DNA from: Ferrimonas kyonanensis DSM 18153
GTDB lineage: Bacteria > Pseudomonadota > Gammaproteobacteria > Enterobacterales > Shewanellaceae
Direction of reading: 5' to 3'
Length of the DNA stretch: 64,000 nt
NCBI RefSeq assembly: GCF_000425405.1
Contig: NZ_KE384367.1
Location: 39,011-103,010 of the forward strand
Each line of letters begins with the position of its first letter. Within the stretch, counting starts at the first letter, position 1. A program made the translations under genes and the position numbers. Below the pieces are notes generated by a model. It was not told where the DNA came from, ran no database searches, and saw only the letters and a program-made list of their open reading frames with translations. This document shows positions 53,679 to 63,971 of the stretch, one piece after another.

Positions 53679-55316
53679 TCAGGACAGCCGGTACCGAGAC
53701 ACCAGTTGATGCAACTCATCGGCGTGGCTGAGGATCTGCTCTCCCACCGCCAGCGCCTGACTGGCGTTGGCTTCCACCGACTCTCCGACTTCCTTGACCC
53801 GCAACACGCTCTGGCTGATCTCCTCGCTGACCCGGCTCTGCTCCTCGGCCGCAGCCGCGATCTCCATATTCATCTGACTGATGTGACTCACTTCGCCGGT
53901 TACCTGGGTCAGCATGTCATCCACTTCCTGCGCCTGTCCGGCACAGACATCGGCATACTGCTGGCCATGACGGATAGAGGAAACCGCCTCTTCAGTCTCC
54001 TTCTGCAGACGCTCGATCATGGTCTGAATCTGCTGGGTCGACTCCTGGGTCCGGGATGCCAGAGACCGAACTTCATCGGCTACCACCGCAAATCCCCGTC
54101 CCTGCTCACCGGCCCGGGCGGCTTCGATGGCCGCGTTCAGAGCCAATAGGTTGGTCTGATCGGCGATGTTGCGAATCACATCGAGGATGGCGCCGATCTC
54201 CTGACTTTCGTGTTCCAACCGCTGCATCACCTCACCGGACTGGCTCACGGCCCCCTGCAGTTCGATGATGTTGCGTTTGGTCTCATCTAGGCCGGCCTTA
54301 CTTTGCCCCAGACGACCATTGGTCTCTGCCACATTGTCGGCTGCCACCTGAGCGCTGTTGCTGACCTGAGTCACCGACGCCACCATCTCGGTCATGGCAC
54401 TGGCCATCTGGTCGGTCTGGGTATTCTGCTCATGGATCTCCGCTCCGCTGGCGCTCATCTCCTGTTTCAGAGTCTCGGACTGAGCCCCCAGGGCATTGGA
54501 CACCTTGACCAGGTTCTGCACGATCACCACCAACTGTTGCTGCAGGTCACGGGCATCCTCGGCCAGTTGCCCCACCTCATCGCGTTGCTGCAGGGTCAGC
54601 GAAGCGGCAAAGTTGCCCGACGCCAGCTGCCGTAGAAACGCACCCAGCTCCCGGGTCGGCCTGACAACCGCCGCATTGCCCACTGCCATTCCCATTGGGA
54701 TGGCAATAATGATGGCCGCAATCAAGGCGATGATGCCCACCAATAGCTGCTCTTCGGCATGCTGTTGGTTCTCGTCAATTAACCGGGTCTGATTCGCCGT
54801 CATCTCGTTCACAATCTGTTCCAACAGCGTCGACGGGGTCCGATCGATGCCACGCAGTTGCTGATCCGTAGCCACCGCGTCAAACTGGTTGTCCTTCAGG
54901 AACTGGTGCCCCTGCCGGTATTGCCGGTTCAGGCTCTGCAGTTCGGTGAGAAACGCCTGCATTTTGGGTGCTTGAGCACTTTGAAGCTGCTGCAACAGCG
55001 CCAGAGTCTCCTGGGCATGCTCAAGCACCTTGGCTTCCGCCTTCTGATACTTGCCCCAGTACTTATCCTGGTCTGCCTGGGAACCGGTTCGAATCAGCAC
55101 GTTTTTCCACGCCTGTACCTGATTCTTAAACTCCACTTCAACCACCAGCACCTCTTCACGGGCACGGATGTCGTTGTGCAACATATCCTGGTAATAGCCC
55201 ACCACGGACAGCTGGCTGGACAGGGCAAAGCCGGCGCCCACCAGGATCAACACAATGCCGATGAGGTTGGCAGCCACTAATTTTGTTTTGATACTCAAGT
55301 TTTGCAGATAAGTCAT
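53679..55316 (-). CDS. Methyl-accepting chemotaxis protein
   Basis: Inner-membrane receptor of 545 residues: helix 1 (residues 9-33), a periplasmic four-helix ligand domain (about 34-190), helix 2 (about 192-215), HAMP, and a signalling domain with the hairpin tip [34 protein letters not shown]. No PAS or Cache motif is seen in the ligand domain, so the ligand is unknown. No CheW-binding pentapeptide for CheR is visible at the C terminus. It lies next to the respiratory block and could sense an electron acceptor; that is speculation. Confidence 0.9.
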   Translation of the reverse strand: MTYLQNLSIKTKLVAANLIGIVLILVGAGFALSSQLSVVGYYQDMLHNDIRAREEVLVVEVEFKNQVQAWKNVLIRTGSQADQDKYWGKYQKAEAKVLEHAQETLALLQQLQSAQAPKMQAFLTELQSLNRQYRQGHQFLKDNQFDAVATDQQLRGIDRTPSTLLEQIVNEMTANQTRLIDENQQHAEEQLLVGIIALIAAIIIAIPMGMAVGNAAVVRPTRELGAFLRQLASGNFAASLTLQQRDEVGQLAEDARDLQQQLVVIVQNLVKVSNALGAQSETLKQEMSASGAEIHEQNTQTDQMASAMTEMVASVTQVSNSAQVAADNVAETNGRLGQSKAGLDETKRNIIELQGAVSQSGEVMQRLEHESQEIGAILDVIRNIADQTNLLALNAAIEAARAGEQGRGFAVVADEVRSLASRTQESTQQIQTMIERLQKETEEAVSSIRHGQQYADVCAGQAQEVDDMLTQVTGEVSHISQMNMEIAAAAEEQSRVSEEISQSVLRVKEVGESVEANASQALAVGEQILSHADELHQLVSRYRLS

Positions 55317-55773
55317 TCAGACATCCCAAAGACGGTACCCGGACGCGGGCAAGAAGGGTCGTAGCGTACGCAGTCGCTGCTGGTGGCGACTTTCAACCCT
55401 CGAATAGTAACAAAGGGTAAATTAAGTATTTGTACTTTAATCCGTTAACCGAACTACATTTCTCTGTAGTAACAAAGAATAAGTACATTTTATAGTCGAC
55501 AAAGGCACCAGAAATCTGGCCAAAACCAGTGGAATCAGCTGATTTATTTGAGTTTTAGCCCGGCGGTCGCTTTTTGAGACCATCAACAGGTACGACCTTC
55601 ACAAAAAGTGATAAACATCAAATATCAGCCGTAATTAACTAAAACCGCATTTCAATGACTACTTAAACTAAGTCATTGACCCACAAGCGCTATGAGCTTA
55701 ATTTAAAGTTCCGGCCTGAAACGGATTGGTGCCGGTTACAATTTGCCCTACGAAGTAGATGGAGTTTGCTGAT
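55317..55773. other. Intergenic region between MCP and the acyltransferase
   Basis: 457 bases without a gene. It contains a direct repeat TAGTAACAAAG at 55405-55415 and 55467-55477 near the MCP promoter, and a perfect inverted repeat TCAATGACT-N10-AGTCATTGA at 55652-55679. Confidence 0.45.
55652..55679. promoter_or_regulatory. Operator candidate before the acyltransferase gene
   Basis: Nine-base perfect arms TCAATGACT and AGTCATTGA with a 10-base AT-rich spacer, 95 bases before ATG 55774. It matches no regulator I recognise. Confidence 0.4.
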
Positions 55774-57177
55774 ATGGCCCGCTTGTCATTGATCGATGCC
55801 TCGTTTGTCCTGTTCGAGTCTGCCCACACCCCGATGCACGTGGGGGGGCTGTTTATGCTCGAACCCGACGACCGCAATTTCGCGACCGAGCTGTTTCAGC
55901 ACTTGCTTCAATGCCATATCGCCAACCCGCCTTTTAACCGAATCCTGAAAGTCGGTGCCGGCGGCTGGCCTTACTGGAAAACCACCTCCAGCCTCAATAT
56001 TGAACAACACGTCTTTCTGCACCAGGCTCCACAGCAAGGAGACGAACTGGCACTGCAGCGCATGTTGGCTCAGCTGCACAGCCAGTTGATGGATCGGCGT
56101 AAACCGCTGTGGGAGTGCCACATTGTCGAGGGGATTAAAGGCGGCCAGGTGGCGCTTTACATCAAGATTCATCACGCCTGTGCCGATGGCATGAAGCTCA
56201 GTGCCATGGTAGACCAGTTGCTGTCCGAGGTGCCGGATACCAACATCAGCCCGGCCTTCTGGCAATTCAACAGCCCACGGCGAGCACGGCAGAACAACAC
56301 CCTGAAACAGGCCTACGACTTTGGCAGCGCCCTGTATCACCAAATTGTGGAACTGCCCAACCTGGCCAAGCTGACCGGCAAACTGTTTTCCCGGGCTTTC
56401 TACCCCACCATCAGTCGCATGCCAATCCCGTTCACCGCCGAAAAAACCTTTTTCAATCAGCGTCCGATCAACGACCGGGTCATCGCCCAAGGCAGCCTGC
56501 CCATCAGCTCCATCAAGCGGATCAGCAAATTCACCGGCGCCTCGGTCAATGAAGTGGTTCTGGCGGTGTGCGACGCGGCGCTGCATCAATATTTGATCGA
56601 CCACAAACGTCCCAGTGACAAGCCTCTGGTGGCCATTATGCCGGTCAATATGAAGGTGGATGCCAACGACAAGGACAACCACTTTTCTCCCGCCCTGATT
56701 GAGCTGGGTAAACGCCAGAATCAACCCACCGAACGACTGAAGGAGATCATGATCTCCAGCCGTCAGATCAAGCATGAGGCCAAAGCCTTTTCACCCACGG
56801 CATTCATGAACCTCTCGGTGGCCACCAATGCGCTGATGCTGCTGATTGGCAAGCTGAAGCTGGACAATCGACTGCCCACCATCAGCAACCTGGTGATCTC
56901 CAATGTGCCGGGCCCGCGGGAGACCCGTTACCTGTTCGGCGCGCCGATTCGCTCCATCACCCCCTACTCGGTGCTACTGCCGGATCAGAGCCTCAATATC
57001 ACCTTGTTCAGCTACGATCAGATGCTGCACGTGGGCATTACCGCCTGCGAGCGCGCTCTGGGCGACATTGAACTGCTGGTGCCCTACATCAGCAAAGCCC
57101 TGACGGCACTGGAACTGGATCTGCTGAGCGTGACTCTGGAGAAAGTGGAAGCCCAACTGGAGCAGCAGCGACACTGA
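55774..57177 (+). CDS. Wax-ester synthase/diacylglycerol acyltransferase
   Basis: Enzyme of 467 residues that joins fatty acyl-CoA to fatty alcohols or diacylglycerol, making storage wax esters or triacylglycerol. The catalytic HHxxxDG motif is HHACADG at 133-139; the second conserved block is NLVISNVPGPRE, near residue 380. ATG 55774 is chosen as GGAG lies 9 bases before it and the terminus MARLSLIDASF is standard; ATG 55759 has a weaker site. No lipid-storage partner gene is adjacent. Confidence 0.9.
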   Translation: MARLSLIDASFVLFESAHTPMHVGGLFMLEPDDRNFATELFQHLLQCHIANPPFNRILKVGAGGWPYWKTTSSLNIEQHVFLHQAPQQGDELALQRMLAQLHSQLMDRRKPLWECHIVEGIKGGQVALYIKIHHACADGMKLSAMVDQLLSEVPDTNISPAFWQFNSPRRARQNNTLKQAYDFGSALYHQIVELPNLAKLTGKLFSRAFYPTISRMPIPFTAEKTFFNQRPINDRVIAQGSLPISSIKRISKFTGASVNEVVLAVCDAALHQYLIDHKRPSDKPLVAIMPVNMKVDANDKDNHFSPALIELGKRQNQPTERLKEIMISSRQIKHEAKAFSPTAFMNLSVATNALMLLIGKLKLDNRLPTISNLVISNVPGPRETRYLFGAPIRSITPYSVLLPDQSLNITLFSYDQMLHVGITACERALGDIELLVPYISKALTALELDLLSVTLEKVEAQLEQQRH

Positions 57178-57205
57178 ACCGGCTTAGATACTCGTGCGGT
57201 TACGT

Positions 57206-57242
57206 TTTGATTTTGATAAATAAAATCAAATCTGGCTACAGT
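57206..57242 (+). promoter_or_regulatory. Promoter with overlapping inverted repeat before the peptidase gene
   Basis: Perfect repeat TTTGATTTT-N7-AAAATCAAA (57206-57230). A -35 TTGATA (57213-57218) and -10 TACAGT (57237-57242) with an 18-base spacer can be read, so the repeat covers the -35. Confidence 0.45.
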
Positions 57243-57276
57243 ACTTTTATGTCTTCAACAAGGAAGTGAGCCGCCC

Positions 57277-60105
57277 GTGTCTCTCAAACCCATGCTGTTG
57301 TTGCTGGTCCTGGCTTTGCTGGCGCTACCGGCGCTGGCCGAACGTCCCAGCGACGACTGGCACACCCTGGAAACCGATCTCTACCGCATCCATTTCACTC
57401 CGGAATACGAACTCTGGGCCAGGCAGTTGGCGGCGGACGCCGATACCATTCAGCGCCACGTCGGCGACCAGATAGGCCATCATCTGGATCAAAAGGTCGA
57501 CATCGTGGTGCGCGATCCCCTCAATGCGGCCAACGGCTTTGCATTGCCGTTGATCGGACGCAGCCGCACCGTGTTCTATACCACCGCGCCCCTGTCCGAT
57601 TCGGTGCTGTCCTACATGGACGACTGGCGAACTTTACTGCTGGTCCATGAACAGGCTCACCTGAATCACCTGTCCCGTCCCTCCCGCTCCTCCCTGACTC
57701 AACTGTGGCAAGCACTGTACGTCGACTTCCTGCAGATGCCGCGCTGGGCCTCAGAGGGCTACGCCACCGTTATTGAGCATCAGCACAACGGCAAGGGGCG
57801 GCCAGCCAACCACCTGGTCAACGCCATTCTGCAGCAGTGGGCTCGTGAAGGGGCCCTGCCGAGCTATCAGCAACTGTCCGGCGATAACGACGCCTACCTG
57901 GGCATGAGCATGGCCTACCTGATGGGCTCCAGCTACCTGCTGTGGCTAGAGTCCGAGTATGGAGCCGACAGCCTGCCCGCGGTCTGGACTCGCATGGCCG
58001 CCAAGCAAGGCCGCGATTTTGAGCAGGCCTTCCAAGGGGTCTTTGGCCAATCTCCCCAGCGCCTGTATCGCCGTTTTGTGGCCGAGACCACCTACCAGGC
58101 TCTGGCCGCGGAAACCCACATGAGTGACCCACAGGCCAGTCTGTGGCTTGAGCATCAATGGGGACTGTCGCGACCCGCCCTGTCCGCCGACGGCAGCAAG
58201 CTGGCACTGCTGTTGAAAGAGCAACACAGCGACGGCCAACGACTGGTGATCTACCCCACCGCCGATGACCCAAAGGCCAGACAACAGTGGCAACAGCGCC
58301 AACAGGCGCGGCTGAGGCAAGATCCCGAAGACATTGCCGACATCGAGCCCAGGGTGTTTAACCCTACCCCCCTGCACCAGTTGCCAACCCGAAGCTGGCG
58401 CATGACCGCACCGAGGTGGCTCGACGACCACACCCTGATTTTCAGCCAGGCCCAACAGGATGCCGCCAACAACTGGCATTTCGATCTGTTCACCTGGCAC
58501 CCCGACAGCAATAGAGTGCGGCGCCTGACCCACAACCAAAACCTGGTGCGCGTAGCTCCCCATCCTGACGGCACCCGGGCACTGGCGCTGCAGCGTCAAT
58601 ATGGCCACAACCGCATCGTCGAGATTGACCTGAGCAGCGGCACCCTGACGCCGGTCGTAGAAGCCCAGGGCAATGACCTGCTGGACTTCCCCGCCTATCG
58701 CCCCGACAGCGATCAAATCAGCTTCCTGAGGCACCGTCACGGCCAGTGGCAACTGATACTGGACCAGGGCGGTCAACAACAGCTGTTGGCGCTGAGCCAG
58801 GTTAATCAGGGCAACTTCGTCAGCTACCCTCTGTGGCTCGATAGCCAGACGCTGCTGCTGACCCTGGGCCAGGCGAATGGCGTTGCCAACTACCGCCTTG
58901 ATCTTCACCAGCACCAACTCGAGCGACTCACCAGCCACAAGCTGCTGGCTACCGCCGCCACTGCCGATGACCAGCGGCTCTACTTTGTGGTCACCGACAG
59001 CCAGGGACAGAGCCTGTACCGACAACCCCTGAATCAGCGGATTGGTAACACCATCGCCCTGGCCGCCCCGAGCCAACCTGCCGATGCAACACCACAGCCA
59101 CACCTGAGCCAGGATGCCCAACCCTACGGCACTGGTCCGCAATACCGCGCGCTGGCGTTTGGCGCCAACCTGTCGTCCTGGCAACAAGGGCTGGAGTTTG
59201 GCCTCAAAGGCGGCGACCCCATCAACCGCCTGCGTTGGCAACTGATGGCACACTGGGACCCCGATGGCCACCAGCAGGGGCTGATCGCCAGCCTGCGCTG
59301 GCAAGGCTGGCCCATACAGGTCCACGGCGATCTGTACTATCTGCAACAGGACTTTCAGGGTGTTGACGGCAGCCTGGCTCCCCAGCTGGATGAGCGGCGC
59401 AGCGGTGCCCACCTGGGCGTGGCGTGGCAACAACGCTGGAGCGATCTGATGTCGCTGCAGCTGAGTACCGGGGTCACCCTGAGCCAGATAGACGATCAGT
59501 CCCTGGGCCGCAATGGCATCGATCAGCGCAGCGTCTATGGCGATGTGGCGGTTAACGGCCGCTGGCAGCGCGGCCGCTGGAATAGCCACTATCAGCTCGC
59601 TGGCCGTGCCAGCAGTGGTGAAACCGACCAGCAACAATGGCACCGCTATGACACGGGAGTGGCAGCGGCGCTGGGCTATGGTGACTGGCAGCTGTCCGGA
59701 GGCTATCAGCGCCTCAGCCTGCTCGGGGCTCCCAGTCACTATGACCTGCTCCGCCTCGGTGGCAGCGACACCAGCCTGACCCCTTCCTGGCTGCCCTGGG
59801 GCCAGCACAGCAACCCCGCCCTGCCCCTGTCTGCCCTGGTGGGTCAGGAGCTGCAGCAGTGGCAAGCCGGATTGGGCTACCAGGCCATACGTGGCTTCTA
59901 TCAGCGCTATCAGATGGACGATGGCGACAGCCTGCCGGTATACGGCATCGAGTATCAACTGCAGGGGCTGGGGCCCTACCTGGACGATGCCCTGCCGGAG
60001 CTGGATGGGCTCAACCTGCGTTTAGGCACCGGCTGGGCCGGAGACAACGGCGTCGACGATCCCCTCGGCTGGAGCGCCTGGGTCAACCTGTTCTACCAAC
60101 TGTAG
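57277..60105 (+). CDS. Secreted metallopeptidase-propeller-barrel fusion
   Basis: Protein of 942 residues, start GTG 57277 with AAGGAAG before it, and a signal peptide ending ALA. The N-terminal domain has the zinc site HEQAH (His124, Glu125, His128) with a third-ligand Glu160 in WASEGYA, a gluzincin pattern. The middle (about 290-620) shows repeats of WD40/PD40 type (ALSADGSKLALL, PHPDGTRALAL, YRPDSDQISFL). The last part (about 640-942) has alternating strands and ends FYQL, an outer-membrane barrel. The order suggests a surface-anchored peptidase. Function unknown. Confidence 0.7.
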   Translation: MSLKPMLLLLVLALLALPALAERPSDDWHTLETDLYRIHFTPEYELWARQLAADADTIQRHVGDQIGHHLDQKVDIVVRDPLNAANGFALPLIGRSRTVFYTTAPLSDSVLSYMDDWRTLLLVHEQAHLNHLSRPSRSSLTQLWQALYVDFLQMPRWASEGYATVIEHQHNGKGRPANHLVNAILQQWAREGALPSYQQLSGDNDAYLGMSMAYLMGSSYLLWLESEYGADSLPAVWTRMAAKQGRDFEQAFQGVFGQSPQRLYRRFVAETTYQALAAETHMSDPQASLWLEHQWGLSRPALSADGSKLALLLKEQHSDGQRLVIYPTADDPKARQQWQQRQQARLRQDPEDIADIEPRVFNPTPLHQLPTRSWRMTAPRWLDDHTLIFSQAQQDAANNWHFDLFTWHPDSNRVRRLTHNQNLVRVAPHPDGTRALALQRQYGHNRIVEIDLSSGTLTPVVEAQGNDLLDFPAYRPDSDQISFLRHRHGQWQLILDQGGQQQLLALSQVNQGNFVSYPLWLDSQTLLLTLGQANGVANYRLDLHQHQLERLTSHKLLATAATADDQRLYFVVTDSQGQSLYRQPLNQRIGNTIALAAPSQPADATPQPHLSQDAQPYGTGPQYRALAFGANLSSWQQGLEFGLKGGDPINRLRWQLMAHWDPDGHQQGLIASLRWQGWPIQVHGDLYYLQQDFQGVDGSLAPQLDERRSGAHLGVAWQQRWSDLMSLQLSTGVTLSQIDDQSLGRNGIDQRSVYGDVAVNGRWQRGRWNSHYQLAGRASSGETDQQQWHRYDTGVAAALGYGDWQLSGGYQRLSLLGAPSHYDLLRLGGSDTSLTPSWLPWGQHSNPALPLSALVGQELQQWQAGLGYQAIRGFYQRYQMDDGDSLPVYGIEYQLQGLGPYLDDALPELDGLNLRLGTGWAGDNGVDDPLGWSAWVNLFYQL

Positions 60106-60114
60106 CCTTCACAG

Positions 60115-60142
60115 CCAAGCCCTGGGATTTCTCAGGGCTTGG
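60115..60142 (+). terminator. Hairpin after the peptidase-barrel gene
   Basis: Ten-base stem CCAAGCCCTG / CAGGGCTTGG with an eight-base loop. No T run. Confidence 0.5.
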
Positions 60143-60213
60143 TCATGAAAGAGGTTGGCGCACCGCCCCGGTCAGGCTACTCTGTGCAGGCGATGCAACC
60201 ACAGGTTCGAACC

Positions 60214-60594
60214 ATGACGCCTTTTTCCCCGGACGATCTGCTTAATCACTTGTTTGCCCTGCCGACTCAGACTCTTTCGTCCGAGCGGTTGAGTCAGGTG
60301 GTCGCCAGCCTGCTCGATCATCACAACCAGCCATGGCAACTGAAACTCGGTCATCAACGCCACCTTGGCGATACCCCGCACTACTGGGTCGAGTGGCAAC
60401 ACCTGGTGGTGGACTTTCGCTATCCTGGCCTCAGCCAGCCAGAGCAAGGGATTCGGCCTATCGCCGAGGTCGAAAGCGATTATCGACCGCTCCATACCGA
60501 ATCCTTTACGCCTGTGCCCCTGGTGCTGCTGGCCAGCTTCTGCCGCAACGATCACGCCCACTTCGATCACCTTGCCGCCAAACCGCAGCCATAA
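60214..60594 (+). CDS. Hypothetical protein
   Basis: Protein of 126 residues starting ATG 60214, with AGGT 8 bases before; upstream in-frame ATGs at 60139 and 60193 have no ribosome site. It is soluble, has no signal or motif I recognise, and contains HHNQPWQLKLGHQRH and a WVEWQHLVVDFRYP stretch. It may be cotranscribed with the preceding gene only if the hairpin is passed. Confidence 0.5.
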   Translation: MTPFSPDDLLNHLFALPTQTLSSERLSQVVASLLDHHNQPWQLKLGHQRHLGDTPHYWVEWQHLVVDFRYPGLSQPEQGIRPIAEVESDYRPLHTESFTPVPLVLLASFCRNDHAHFDHLAAKPQP

Positions 60595-60619
60595 AAAAAC
60601 CGCCTGGCGGCGGTTTTTT
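60594..60619. terminator. Two-way terminator between the hypothetical gene and fabV
   Basis: Stem AAAAAACCGCC / GGCGGTTTTTT with loop TGGC. The A and T runs allow termination in both directions. Confidence 0.92.
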
Positions 60620-60633
60620 CACTTGGATTCGAC

Positions 60634-61836
60634 TTAGATATCGATGACGTCGAACTCCACCAGCGGGTTGACGTCAGCCTCGTAGTCGACACCGTCAATG
60701 CCGAAGCCAAACAGGTTGAGGAACTCCTCCTTGTACTGAACGTAGTCCGTCAGTTCGGCCAGGTTCTCATCCGTCAGCTTGCTCCACAAATCACGGCAGT
60801 GGGCCTGAATGTCTTCACGCAGCTCCAGGTCATCCAGGCGCAGGCGATTGGACTCATCCACCTCGGCAGCGCAGCCATCCGCTTTATACAGGCGTTCACT
60901 GAACATGCGATAGATCTGCTCCATGCAGCCTTCATGGACCCCCTCTTCGCGCATCTTCTTAAACACCATGGCGATGTACAAAGGCATCACCGGAATGGCG
61001 GAGCTGGCCTGGGTCACCACCGACTTCAGTACCGCCACATTGGCGCTGCCGCCAATGCTGCTCAACTGGCTGTCCAGCGCGTGCGCGGCACGGTCGAGGT
61101 CTTTTTTGGCATCGCCCAAGGCACCATCCCAGTAGATGGGCCAGGTGATCTCGGTACCGATGTAACTGTAAGCAACGGTCTTACAACCCGGTGCCAGAAC
61201 GCCAGCGTCGGACAAGGCGTTGATCCACAACTCCCAGTCTTCACCGCCCATCACGGTTTTGGTGGCGGCAATCTCTTCGTCGGTCGCCGGCTCGATGGAC
61301 GCTTCAAACAGGGTATCTTTGTTGGTGTCTACGGCGGTGGCGGTGTAGGTCTCACCCTTTGGCTTGAGCACCGAACGAACCACTTCACCGGTATCGGGCA
61401 TCTTGCGCACCGGTGACGCCAGGGAGTAAACCACCATGTCGACTTGACCCAGGTCCGCCTTGATCAGGTCGATGGTCTTCTGCTTGGCCTCGTGGCTAAA
61501 GGCATCGCCGTTGAGGCTCTTGGCGTACAAGCCCGCCTCGTGGGCCAGCTTGTCGAAGGCAGCGGCATTGTGCCAGCCTGCGGTTCCTGGCTTTCTCTCG
61601 GTGGCCGGCTTTTCAAAGAACACCCCAATGGTAGCGGCATTGCTACCGAACGCCGCAGCGATTCGAGAAGAGAGGCCGTAGCCACTGGAGGAGCCGATGA
61701 CCAAAACCCGCTTCGGGCCGTTGGCGATGGCGCCCTTGGCCTGGGTGTAAGCGATCTGCTCTTGTACATTGCGCTCACAGCCAACCGGGTGAGTGGTGGT
61801 ACAGATAAAACCGCGAATTTTTGGCTTGATGATCAT
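60634..61836 (-). CDS. fabV: Enoyl-[acyl-carrier-protein] reductase FabV
   Basis: Enzyme of 400 residues completing each cycle of fatty-acid elongation with NADH. The cofactor loop is GSSSGYG (48-54), and the catalytic pair Tyr235 and Lys244 shows the FabV spacing Y-x8-K. FabV enzymes resist triclosan. Start ATG 61836 is chosen because the family begins [12 protein letters not shown] and AGGAA precedes it. Gene is single and ends in a shared terminator. Confidence 0.95.
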   Translation of the reverse strand: MIIKPKIRGFICTTTHPVGCERNVQEQIAYTQAKGAIANGPKRVLVIGSSSGYGLSSRIAAAFGSNAATIGVFFEKPATERKPGTAGWHNAAAFDKLAHEAGLYAKSLNGDAFSHEAKQKTIDLIKADLGQVDMVVYSLASPVRKMPDTGEVVRSVLKPKGETYTATAVDTNKDTLFEASIEPATDEEIAATKTVMGGEDWELWINALSDAGVLAPGCKTVAYSYIGTEITWPIYWDGALGDAKKDLDRAAHALDSQLSSIGGSANVAVLKSVVTQASSAIPVMPLYIAMVFKKMREEGVHEGCMEQIYRMFSERLYKADGCAAEVDESNRLRLDDLELREDIQAHCRDLWSKLTDENLAELTDYVQYKEEFLNLFGFGIDGVDYEADVNPLVEFDVIDI

Positions 61837-61989
61837 CCGATATTCCTTTGGTTTGTTCCTGCACATTGGCAGGCGATCGCGCCCCGTTCGGGCCACAGTA
61901 GAAAATTTTTCAGGCAAGCTTATCCAAAAGCGATGATAACGAAAAGGAAAAGCTGGCACATCCGACCATCCGCGCTGACCCGCAAACGA

Positions 61990-62013
61990 AAAGCGCAGCC
62001 GAGGCTGCGCTTT
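61990..62013 (-). terminator. Terminator of ppiD
   Basis: Stem AAAGCGCAGCC / GGCTGCGCTTT with a two-base loop; T residues TTTTCGTTT follow on the minus strand. Confidence 0.85.
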
Positions 62014-62051
62014 GTGGTTAACGGGTAACCGGCATCGCCGGGCCGCAAGGC

Positions 62052-63911
62052 TTACTCAGCTACAGGATAGCTGATATCGGCATTGGCACGCAGTGCCGCC
62101 ACCAGAGCCTGGTAGCTGCCCTGGCCCATCATGCTGGCCATACGCAGCTTCAGGTTTTCGGCCACCTGAGTGTCGGCATCGCCGGCACTGACCTTATCCA
62201 GGGCCACAACGGCGTAATCACCACTACTCATCTGTAGCGCAGCGTAGGAGCTGTCTCCGGCTGGCTTAGCCATGGCAAACACCTGCTGAACCAGCTGGCC
62301 ATCCACCTCGGCATTGCCCATGCGGCCCATGGCATCGACCGCCACCATGCCGTCCAGCTCGGTGCCAGACTTCAGCTCCGCCAACTTGGCTTCGGCGGCA
62401 ATCTTGGCCTGGGCTGAGGCTTGTTCCGCCACCAGCTGAGCCTGAATCTGGTCACGAACTTCGGCCAGAGGCTGGGTACCCGCCGGCTTGTAGTCCTTGG
62501 CACGCACCACCAGCACGTGGCCACTCTCCAGCTCGATGATGTCGCTGTTCATGTTGTCCAGCACCACCGCATCGGAAAACGCCGCGTTCAGCACTTTCGG
62601 GTCGTTAAACGGCGCCGGGGCGTTGAAACGATTGAACAGCTCGGTGCTCTTCACCTCACCACCCACTTCCATCGCGGCATCTTCCAGGTTTTCAGGAACC
62701 TGGAAGCTGACGTCGGCCAGCAGTTGTTGCAGCTCGTAGAAACGGTCCTGGGCTTGCTCGGACTTAACCGCGGTCTCGATGTCACCACGAACTTCGTCCA
62801 GAGGCGCCACCGCACCGGTTTCTACGTCTTTTGTCAGCACGATCTGATAACCATAGTCGGTCTTCAGAACCTCGGAAACCTGACCCTTATCCTGACCAAA
62901 CAGGGCCTGGTCAAATTCCGGATCCATCACACCTTGCTCAAACCAGTCCAGCTCACCGCCATTGTCGGCAGAGAAGTCGTCGGAGACGGCCTTCGCCACC
63001 TCGGCGAAACTCTCACCGCCGCGGATGCGAGCCAGGGCGTCATCCGCCTTCGCCTTAGCGGCGTCATCGTCACCTTCGATCAGGATGTGAGCCGCCAGGC
63101 GGCGCTCCGGCTTCTGATACAGGTTTTGATGACCGTCATAGTAGGCCTGAACCGCTGCGTCAGACGCTTGCACGTCTTTCATCAACTGTTCAACCGTCAA
63201 CTCAACGTACTCCAGGCTCACCTGCTCGGCAGTGGCAAAGCGGTCAAGGTTCTTGTCGTAGAACGCCTGAATCTGATCATCAGTGATGGCAACATCGGCT
63301 TCGAAGTCGGCCTTAGCAATGGTCAGATAACGGAAATCGCGCTGCTGCTGTTGCAGTGATACTAGGCTCAGTGCCTGCTCGGTGGTCACAATTTCACTGC
63401 CCAGCAGGGTGCGCAGCAGTTGGTTACGAACCATGTCGCGACCGATCATGGTGGCCAGCTGATCCGGCGTCATGTTGACCTGACGCAATACCGCCTGGTA
63501 ACGATCGTTGTTGAATACCCCGTCCTGCTGGAACTCTGGCATGGCAACAATGGCTTGCTTAATCTGCTCATCAGAAACGCGCAGACCCAGGTCTTTGGCT
63601 TTTTGATCAATCAGACGTTCGGCAATCATCCGCTCCAGCACCGACTGGCGCACACTGGCCATCCAGTTGGCGTCGGCAGACAAGGTATCAAACATCTCGC
63701 CCATCTGCTGGCGCAGACGGCCCTGCTCGTTCTGCAGCGCCTTATCCAAATCATAACGGGTAATATCTTCGCCGTTGACGGTCACAGCGTTGACCTGGCC
63801 ATTGGAGCCTAGGTAGCTGTAAATGCCTGACAACGCGAATGAGAGAATCACAGCGCCCAAAATAATCTTGGCGGCGCCACCCTGTGACCCTTCACGAATT
63901 TTCTCTAACAT
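62052..63911 (-). CDS. ppiD: Periplasmic folding chaperone PpiD
   Basis: Inner-membrane-anchored chaperone of 619 residues: helix near 14-33 ([20 protein letters not shown]), a SurA-like N-terminal domain, then a parvulin domain ([10 protein letters not shown]... [19 protein letters not shown]). PpiD works with the Sec translocon and outer-membrane protein folding. The length is close to the E. coli protein. In E. coli hupB lies directly upstream, and the terminator at the window edge fits that order. Confidence 0.93.
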   Translation of the reverse strand: MLEKIREGSQGGAAKIILGAVILSFALSGIYSYLGSNGQVNAVTVNGEDITRYDLDKALQNEQGRLRQQMGEMFDTLSADANWMASVRQSVLERMIAERLIDQKAKDLGLRVSDEQIKQAIVAMPEFQQDGVFNNDRYQAVLRQVNMTPDQLATMIGRDMVRNQLLRTLLGSEIVTTEQALSLVSLQQQQRDFRYLTIAKADFEADVAITDDQIQAFYDKNLDRFATAEQVSLEYVELTVEQLMKDVQASDAAVQAYYDGHQNLYQKPERRLAAHILIEGDDDAAKAKADDALARIRGGESFAEVAKAVSDDFSADNGGELDWFEQGVMDPEFDQALFGQDKGQVSEVLKTDYGYQIVLTKDVETGAVAPLDEVRGDIETAVKSEQAQDRFYELQQLLADVSFQVPENLEDAAMEVGGEVKSTELFNRFNAPAPFNDPKVLNAAFSDAVVLDNMNSDIIELESGHVLVVRAKDYKPAGTQPLAEVRDQIQAQLVAEQASAQAKIAAEAKLAELKSGTELDGMVAVDAMGRMGNAEVDGQLVQQVFAMAKPAGDSSYAALQMSSGDYAVVALDKVSAGDADTQVAENLKLRMASMMGQGSYQALVAALRANADISYPVAE

Positions 63912-63971
63912 CTGATGTCTCTTCTGGATCGAGCTAGAACGGGTAATACCAAATCGCAGCTTGGTACCTAT

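Noticed and set aside
57946-59958. 670-codon minus-strand frame
   Set aside because: Antisense to the peptidase-barrel gene, low-complexity composition and no ribosome site or domain.
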